In this document: positions 58,869 to 64,000 of the stretch, in pieces | Position numbering within the stretch: position 1 is the stretch's first letter | Layout of the letters: each line of letters begins with the position of its first letter | NCBI RefSeq assembly: GCF_017355265.1 | Contig: NZ_JADIJQ010000006.1 | Coordinates: 1 to 64,000, forward strand | Direction of reading: 5' to 3' | Source: Tessaracoccus sp. SD287 | GTDB taxonomy: Bacteria; Actinomycetota; Actinomycetes; Propionibacteriales; Propionibacteriaceae | Length of the DNA stretch: 64,000 bases | The notes under the pieces: model-generated | Told to the model about the DNA's origin: nothing | Database searches by the model: none | What the model saw: the letters and a program-made list of their open reading frames with translations, nothing else | Made by a program: the position numbers and the translations under genes

Positions 58869-60437
58869 ATGGGATCCAGCGCAAGAACTACCAGTGGCCC
58901 GTGTTTCAGTGCTGCGGGTGCGCGGCAGAAGCTGGTCGAGTTGAATGCGGCCTTCGAGGCGAAGAAGCGTGCCGAGGCCGAGCAGTTCCGCTGTTTCGCG
59001 GAGTTCGCCGACCAGTACCGCTACGTCCCTGATGAGGGTCCGGTGCTGGCCGGTACCGAGCGGTTGATGCAGTGGGGCGGGGACGGGACGCCTGGGGTGG
59101 CGGAGTTCTGCACCCTCGAAGTGGCCGCCGCACTGAGGATGTCGGAGGAGAAGGTCCGTATTGAGATCGGCTTGGCCCTGGCGGTCCGGCACCGGCTGCC
59201 TCACCTGTGGGCGCGGGTCATGTCCGGTGGTTTGCGGGTGTGGCAGGCCTGCGAACTCGCGTCGGCCACCCACAAGTTGTCCTACTACCAGGCCCTGGAC
59301 CTGGACGAGGAGATCGACATCCTGGTCGAGTCGATGGCGTTCACCCGGGTGCTGGAATTGGTCAAGGCCCGCGTGATGGAGACCCTGCGCGAGGACGCCG
59401 AGTCCGACCATGCTGCGCAGTTGGCCAGACGTCGGGTGGAGTTCGGCGAGTCCTGCCTGGGGGTGACCGACGTGACCGCGGTGGTGGGGGCGGTGGATGC
59501 GACGGTGCTGGACCGCCAGCTGACGCGGTTGGCGATCCTGCTGCGCCAGGGCGGCTCGACCGAGACCCTGGACGTCCGCCGCGCGCAGGCACTGGGCCTG
59601 TTGGCGAACCCGGCGCGGGCCCTGCAGTTGCTGCAAGCCGCGCTGACCGACCAGTTGCCGGATCTGGACCTGGATCAGGTGTGCCCGGCTGAGGGTCAGC
59701 CGGGTCATACCTGCGGGATGGTCACCGTCGACCCGGAGCGGTTGTTGCCGAAGGCGGAGGTCGTGGTGCACATCAGCGGCTCGGGTCTGGAGACCGGTGC
59801 CGGGCTGGTCCGCACCGAGGGCATGGGTCCGCTGCTGGCCGGCTGGGTCAAGGACCTGCTGGGCCACACCCGGGTGACGGTGAGGCCGGTGCTGCATCCG
59901 GACAACCTGGTTCCGACCGATGCGTATGAGTGTTCGCACTGGATGCGCGAATGGGTCCAGCTCCGCAATCCGTATGAGGTGTTCCCGTTCTCGAAGAAGA
60001 CCTCCCGGCATGCAGATCTGGACCACACCATCACGTGGAAACCACCACTGGCCTGGGATGCGACCCGTGACCACTGGATCGACCAGTTGGCCGAGAGCCA
60101 CAACCGTCACGGTCATGATGATCGCGTTGGCGTTGGCGGGGCCGAGGGTGCTGGTGATGGCTGGCTCGACGACCGGCCGTCGGCGGGTCGAACCAAGGGC
60201 GGGCGGACCCCCTCGACTCGGCCCGGCAACCTGGGCCCGCTGTCCCGCAAGGTGCATCGAGCGAAAACCTTCGGCGGCTGGCAACTCACCCAGCCCTCAC
60301 CGGGCACCTTTCTGTGGCGCTCACCACTCGGGTTCGGCTACCTGGTCACGCCGTCCCACTCCTGGATGATCGAGGACCCGTCGGGCCAGATCCTGCCCCG
60401 ACAAGAACATCCGGCACCGTCAGCACTCGCCAGCTGA
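58869..60437 (+). CDS. DUF222/HNH endonuclease-domain protein (13E12-like)
   Basis: About 522 residues. The long helical N-terminal part (FCTLEVAAALRMSEEKVRIEIGLALAVRHRLPHLWARVMSGGLRVWQACELAS) is the actinobacterial DUF222/13E12 repeat-family domain; the C-terminus is HNH-like: ADLDHTITWKPP and later RPGNLGPLSRKVHRAKTFGGWQL. The typical CRxHH reads SRKVH, so the second-half metal motif is degenerate. The family is repetitive and often multicopy; function is unknown, perhaps a mobile or repair nuclease. Start ATG 58869 with GGGGTGG ahead; an in-frame GTG at 58860 is possible. Confidence 0.85.
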   Translation: MGSSARTTSGPCFSAAGARQKLVELNAAFEAKKRAEAEQFRCFAEFADQYRYVPDEGPVLAGTERLMQWGGDGTPGVAEFCTLEVAAALRMSEEKVRIEIGLALAVRHRLPHLWARVMSGGLRVWQACELASATHKLSYYQALDLDEEIDILVESMAFTRVLELVKARVMETLREDAESDHAAQLARRRVEFGESCLGVTDVTAVVGAVDATVLDRQLTRLAILLRQGGSTETLDVRRAQALGLLANPARALQLLQAALTDQLPDLDLDQVCPAEGQPGHTCGMVTVDPERLLPKAEVVVHISGSGLETGAGLVRTEGMGPLLAGWVKDLLGHTRVTVRPVLHPDNLVPTDAYECSHWMREWVQLRNPYEVFPFSKKTSRHADLDHTITWKPPLAWDATRDHWIDQLAESHNRHGHDDRVGVGGAEGAGDGWLDDRPSAGRTKGGRTPSTRPGNLGPLSRKVHRAKTFGGWQLTQPSPGTFLWRSPLGFGYLVTPSHSWMIEDPSGQILPRQEHPAPSALAS

Positions 60438-60449
60438 CACCGCGAGCAG

Positions 60450-60482
60450 CCAGTACCCGCCGTCACCCCGGCGGGTCACTGG
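60450..60482 (+). terminator. Strong hairpin terminator after the HNH gene
   Basis: CCAGT-A-CCCGCC (60450-60461) pairs with GGCGGG-TC-ACTGG (60470-60482), loop of 8 nt, eleven paired bases with one small internal loop, 12 bp after the stop. No T tract. It may also serve the convergent penicillin-binding protein gene, though it is 150 bp beyond it. Confidence 0.65.
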
Positions 60483-60563
60483 CATGCGCTGATGGGCAGC
60501 AACGGCATGGAGCGCGCTTCTCGGGGGAGCAACGGCGAGCACTCCCATCGAGCCCGGGTACGT

Positions 60564-60672
60564 CTTGATCAGGGCGCCGCGTCCTTTGAGTCAGACCTCG
60601 CCCCGGCGACCTGGCGCCGCGACGCGCCTAACGCAGGAACGCCTTGATCAAGGGTGCCGCGTCCTTCGATCC
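60564..60672. repeat. Imperfect direct repeat: duplicated 3' end of the penicillin-binding protein gene
   Basis: CTTGATCA-GGGCGCCGCG.. at 60564-60590 repeats CTTGATCAAGGGTGCCGCG.. at 60643-60669, a part of the penicillin-binding protein coding end (residues SKDAAPLIK), with one indel and two mismatches over about 27 bp. The outer copy lies downstream of the stop and reads SKDAAP out of context, a remnant of a partial duplication. Confidence 0.6.
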
Positions 60673-62598
60673 GGACGTCCCGTCCGCCACCAGCACCGCG
60701 ATCGCCATGTCGCCTCGGTACACCACCATCCAGGCATGCGTCCGGGGAGGGTTCGCGTTGCCGTACTCGGCCGTCCCGGTCTTCGCACCGGTCACCACAC
60801 CGGCCAGGGACGAGGCCGCCCCACCATTGACGGTGGCCTTCATCATGGCCTGCATCTGGGCGACCTCGTTGGCGTTCAGCGGCTCGGCCGTGGCGGTGGG
60901 CTGCTTGCCCTTGACCAGCCATGGCACCACCGTCCTGCCACCAGCGATCGAGGCGCCAAGACCCGCCACGGCCAACGGCGAGGCCAGGATCTGACCCTGA
61001 CCAATGGCGTTGGCGGCATTCACCACGGGGTCGTCGCTGGCCGGCACCTGGCCGTAGAACACCGGGAAGCCTCCATCGAAGTCGACGCCGAACCCGAGCG
61101 AGGCGGCAGCCGAGGCCAACGCTCCCTTGGGCAGGGCCGCCGCCGCCCTGATGAAGGCGGTGTTGCAGCTGTGCGCGAAGGCGTCCGACAAGGTGATCCG
61201 TCCGACCTTGCCCGCGGGGTAGTCGCTGTAGTTCTTGAAGGTGCGTCCATTGACCACCGTCGTGGCCGGGCAATCGACCATGGTCTGGGCACTCATCCCA
61301 GTGCGCACCATCGCCAGGGCCGTCACGGTCTTGAACGTCGACCCCGGTTCGTACTGCCCAAAGGTCGCGAACGGCTGCCCCTCGGCGGCGGGCGATTCGG
61401 CGGCGGCGATCACCTCACCGGTCTTGGCATTGACGGCCACCAGTGCCGCCACCCGCTTCTCACCGGCCAGGGTGTTCTGGGCACGCTGCTGCCACTCGGT
61501 GTTCAGCGACAGCTGCAACGGGGCGCCATCGGCCGGCTCCTGGGCATGCAGGGTCAGGTCGACGTGCGGAGGCTCCGAAGGCCCCGGCGAGGGGGCGTTG
61601 CGGCGTTTGACCAGCATCACCAGGTGACCGCTGGTGCCGCGCAGCTGCGCGTCGTAGCGCAGCTGCAGGCCGGTCAGACCGATCTGGTCACCAGCCTCGT
61701 AGGCGCCCTTGCTGGCCTTGGCCTGTTCCTCGGTGGCCTTGCCGACAGTCCCCAGCAGCGAACCGGCGAAGCCATCGGTCACCGCCACCGTGCTCTCCAC
61801 GGTGACGGTCGTGGCGCCGGGAATGGTGTACAGCGCCTCCGGCACCTGGCTCTTGCGCACCGTGGTGGCCAGCACGAAGGCCAGGGCACCGTGCGCTGCG
61901 ACCTTGCGCTGGTAGCCGACGACATCGATCTTCATCGTCTCGGCGATGCGCTTGGCCGAGTCCGCCCACTGGGTGGCCGGGGTGTTCTGCTTGTCCAGAC
62001 CCACCTGGTACAGGTCGCGGGACTCCATCACGGCCTTGCCGCTGGCATCCAGGATCGGCGCCCGGGTCGGCAACTCCCGGGTGTGCCGCATCCGCGTGGT
62101 CGCGGTCACCTGTTCGTGGACGATCTCCGGCTTCCACACCACCCGCCACTGGCCGGCGACCAGGTTCAGCCCGGCCGTCGTGGTGAACTGCCACGGCTTG
62201 TCACCCATCGCATAGGTCTGCTCCAGGGTGACGCTGGCCACCCCGTTGCCCCGGTAGTCGATCGGTCGGACCACCACCGAGGGCTTGTAGCCGTCCATGC
62301 CCGACATGATGGTGGCGTAGTCGTCGGCGGCCAACTTGGCCGCGGTGGCGGGGTCGCCGATGACCGGCAGCCGGGACAGATCACCGGTCTGCAGCGCGTT
62401 GGCCAGTGCGTCGACCGCCCCCACGGCCTCGGGCTCACCGGCCGGCGGCTTGCCGTGGGTCACCCCCGGCGTCGTGCCCACATCGTCCGGGTCATCGGCG
62501 TCGATCCTGGAACAGCCACTGAGGGCCAGGCACAGCGCCAGGAGCACGGCCAGCCAGCGCAGCCGAGGCGTGGGAACGGAACGGGTCACAGAGGACAT
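60628..62598 (-). CDS. Lipoprotein class B penicillin-binding protein (transpeptidase)
   Basis: A 656-residue cell-wall transpeptidase. Signal peptide with lipobox (LALCLALSGC), then an NTF2-like MecA_N-type domain (about residues 55-165), a PBP dimerisation domain, and the transpeptidase domain with the catalytic STFK near residue 418, SCN near 479 and KTGTAEYG near 605. Acylation by beta-lactams is expected. It resembles the actinobacterial PBP that is lipid-anchored instead of using a membrane helix. GAGGAG lies 8 nt before the ATG. Convergent with the HNH gene and divergent from the two-component genes. Confidence 0.93.
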   Translation of the reverse strand: MSSVTRSVPTPRLRWLAVLLALCLALSGCSRIDADDPDDVGTTPGVTHGKPPAGEPEAVGAVDALANALQTGDLSRLPVIGDPATAAKLAADDYATIMSGMDGYKPSVVVRPIDYRGNGVASVTLEQTYAMGDKPWQFTTTAGLNLVAGQWRVVWKPEIVHEQVTATTRMRHTRELPTRAPILDASGKAVMESRDLYQVGLDKQNTPATQWADSAKRIAETMKIDVVGYQRKVAAHGALAFVLATTVRKSQVPEALYTIPGATTVTVESTVAVTDGFAGSLLGTVGKATEEQAKASKGAYEAGDQIGLTGLQLRYDAQLRGTSGHLVMLVKRRNAPSPGPSEPPHVDLTLHAQEPADGAPLQLSLNTEWQQRAQNTLAGEKRVAALVAVNAKTGEVIAAAESPAAEGQPFATFGQYEPGSTFKTVTALAMVRTGMSAQTMVDCPATTVVNGRTFKNYSDYPAGKVGRITLSDAFAHSCNTAFIRAAAALPKGALASAAASLGFGVDFDGGFPVFYGQVPASDDPVVNAANAIGQGQILASPLAVAGLGASIAGGRTVVPWLVKGKQPTATAEPLNANEVAQMQAMMKATVNGGAASSLAGVVTGAKTGTAEYGNANPPRTHAWMVVYRGDMAIAVLVADGTSGSKDAAPLIKAFLR

Positions 62599-62713
62599 GG
62601 GTCGGGCTCCTCAAGGGGGTGGTCATCACCATAGTTGTCGACGACAACCAGTGTTTGAGACGCCACGTCCCAGATACGGAACAGCGTGGCGCAGCCGCGG
62701 TGGCCGGTGCAGA

Positions 62714-63391
62714 ATGAACCGCGTGAGCAGGGTAGCTGTCGTCGAGGACTCGGACGTCATCCGGGCGGCGGTCGGCTCTGCGCTGCGGTCCCGGGGGCAC
62801 CGGGTCAAGCTCCTCGCCGACGGGACCGATCTTGAGTCGGCGCTGGTGCAGGGACGACCCGACGTGGTGATTCTCGACGTCATGCTGCCCGGCGGCCGTG
62901 ACGGGTTCGAACTGCTCAAGGTGGTGCGTCGACTCAGCCGGACCGGCGTCATCATGCTCTCGGCCCGCGACGAGGTCGAGAGCCGTGTGCGTGGCCTGAC
63001 CGAGGGTGCCGACGACTACATCTCCAAGCCGTTCACCATGTCCGAATTGCTGGCCCGGGTCGAGTCGCTGCTGCGCCGCGTCGGTGACGACGGTCACGTG
63101 GTCACCGTCGCTGACCTGAACATCGCCGACGATGCCACCAAGGTCGAGCGTGACGGGGTCGAGGTCACGCTGACCGACACCGAGCGCAAGGTTCTGGCCG
63201 AGTTGGCCAGGTCGCCGGGTCGCGTGGTGTCGAAGACCCACCTGTTGACCTCGATCTGGGGCTACGAGGGCTATGACGAGAACATCGTCGAGGTGCATGT
63301 CTCGTCGTTGCGTCGCCGGCTCGAGGCGCTGGGTCCGCGCCTCATCCACACGGTGCGGGGTCGGGGATACAAACTGGACCAGCCATCGTGA
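62714..63391 (+). CDS. OmpR-family response regulator
   Basis: A 225-residue two-component regulator. Receiver domain with VAVVEDSDVIR, the phospho-acceptor Asp near residue 55 in VVILDVMLPGG, the SAR switch Ser and the Lys in ISKPF; then a winged helix with LTDTERKVLAELARSPGRVVSKTHLLTSIWG and VEVHVSSLRRRLEALGPRLIHTVRGRGYKL. Start ATG 62714; a GTG at 62723 preceded by CAGAAT and 7 nt is a leaderless alternative. Its stop overlaps the kinase start (GTGA). Confidence 0.93.
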   Translation: MNRVSRVAVVEDSDVIRAAVGSALRSRGHRVKLLADGTDLESALVQGRPDVVILDVMLPGGRDGFELLKVVRRLSRTGVIMLSARDEVESRVRGLTEGADDYISKPFTMSELLARVESLLRRVGDDGHVVTVADLNIADDATKVERDGVEVTLTDTERKVLAELARSPGRVVSKTHLLTSIWGYEGYDENIVEVHVSSLRRRLEALGPRLIHTVRGRGYKLDQPS

Positions 63392-64000
63392 GGCATCGCG
63401 CCTCGATGCGGACGCGTATCGTGGCCGCGATCTCCGTCGTGCTGCTGGTCACCACCTCCCTCGTGATCCATACGGCGAGCCGTGCCCACGCCCGCGCCCT
63501 GGAGCGGTCCACGGCGGCCACGCTCGACGCACGTACCGCGACCGTGGCCAGCGTCGCGACCGACTCCGCTGACCTGGCCAACCTGCAGCAACGACTCGGC
63601 CCCCACACCACCAGCCTGAGCATCACCACGGCCGACGGACGCCAACTCGGCGCGCCCCTGCCCGACCCTCTGGACAGCACCGACCACCGGTACCGGGTCA
63701 TCCTGCTCGAGGGCAGCGGTGACCTGGACGGGGCCACCGCGACCCTGTGGATGCCGGCCGACCTGATCATGGCCGACCACCATCGGTTGCAGCGCAGCCT
63801 GGTCCTGGTCGGGTTGGCGGCGGTGGCCGCGTCGGTGCTGGTGACGATGTTGGTGACCGACGCGGCACTGCGCCCGGTCGACAGGATGCTGGACGAACTG
63901 GAGCGCTCCGAACGCAAGGCCACCGAGGCAGAGGCCTACGCGGTCGCCGCCCACACCAGGATCCAGGCCTTCTTGGCCGACGCCGCCCACGAGTTGAAGA
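63388..64000 (+). CDS. Sensor histidine kinase, 5' part (cut by window edge)
   Basis: First 204 residues of a membrane kinase. A helix at residues 10-27, an exposed domain of about 110 residues (TADGRQLGAPLPDP, ATLWMPADLIMADHHR), a second helix near 134-154, a HAMP-like linker, and the start of the phosphoacceptor domain, FLADAAHELK, with the phospho-His in the last codons. The ATPase domain lies outside. GTG start in GTGA overlap with the regulator gene, its partner. Confidence 0.92.
   Translation, partial: MRHRASMRTRIVAAISVVLLVTTSLVIHTASRAHARALERSTAATLDARTATVASVATDSADLANLQQRLGPHTTSLSITTADGRQLGAPLPDPLDSTDHRYRVILLEGSGDLDGATATLWMPADLIMADHHRLQRSLVLVGLAAVAASVLVTMLVTDAALRPVDRMLDELERSERKATEAEAYAVAAHTRIQAFLADAAHELK

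Noticed and set aside
1-64000. tRNA or rRNA genes
   Set aside because: I found no T-loop GGTTCGAATCC-like motif in a cloverleaf context and no rRNA-like stretch on either strand.

Overview
The window is high-GC DNA with ATGA/GTGA start-stop overlaps and several TANNNT boxes 6-8 nt upstream of start codons (leaderless style). It encodes an anaerobic-route cobalamin pathway next to a respiratory nitrate reductase. This fits an actinobacterium, most likely of the Propionibacteriaceae; that assignment is inference from gene content, and no rRNA or other marker gene is present.

Layout. 1-15 kb is mixed housekeeping and envelope: a NarL-type sensor kinase cut by the left edge, a large uncharacterised protein, a DLW-39-like mini-protein, galE, a TauE/SafE exporter, a two-gene membrane/beta-propeller pair, an O-acetylhomoserine sulfhydrylase, an ECF sigma factor with a membrane-anchored duplicated-domain partner, a PIG-V-like mannosyltransferase and a TfoX-domain protein.

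15.1-34.5 kb is a nearly complete B12 locus. A leftward operon (cbiM-N-Q-O, cbiT, cobO, a cobB-cobC fusion, cobA) and a second one (cobI, cobM, a five-enzyme CbiE-CbiG-CobJ-CbiX-Met8 fusion of 1211 residues) each start at a compact cobalamin riboswitch. cobH-cbiD, cobK, cobT and a phosphatase-cobD-cobQ operon fill the remaining steps. cobU, cobS and bluB are not in the window.

34.6-58.5 kb is nitrate respiration and molybdenum cofactor: a MscS channel, two tandem NarK-type transporters, a SufR-like regulator overlapping narGHJI, then moeB-moeA-moaC-mobA-moaD, a second SufR-like regulator divergent from a DUF2249-hemerythrin pair, mogA-moaE-moaA, and a HTH-TOBE protein with modABC. These genes import molybdate, build the cofactor for NarG, move nitrate and nitrite, and probably sense O2, NO or Fe-S status. 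A T-rich, unrecognised gene between narI and moeB looks acquired.

58.5-64 kb holds a DUF222/HNH protein, a lipoprotein class B penicillin-binding protein with a partial duplication of its 3' end beside it, and an OmpR-type two-component pair cut by the right edge.
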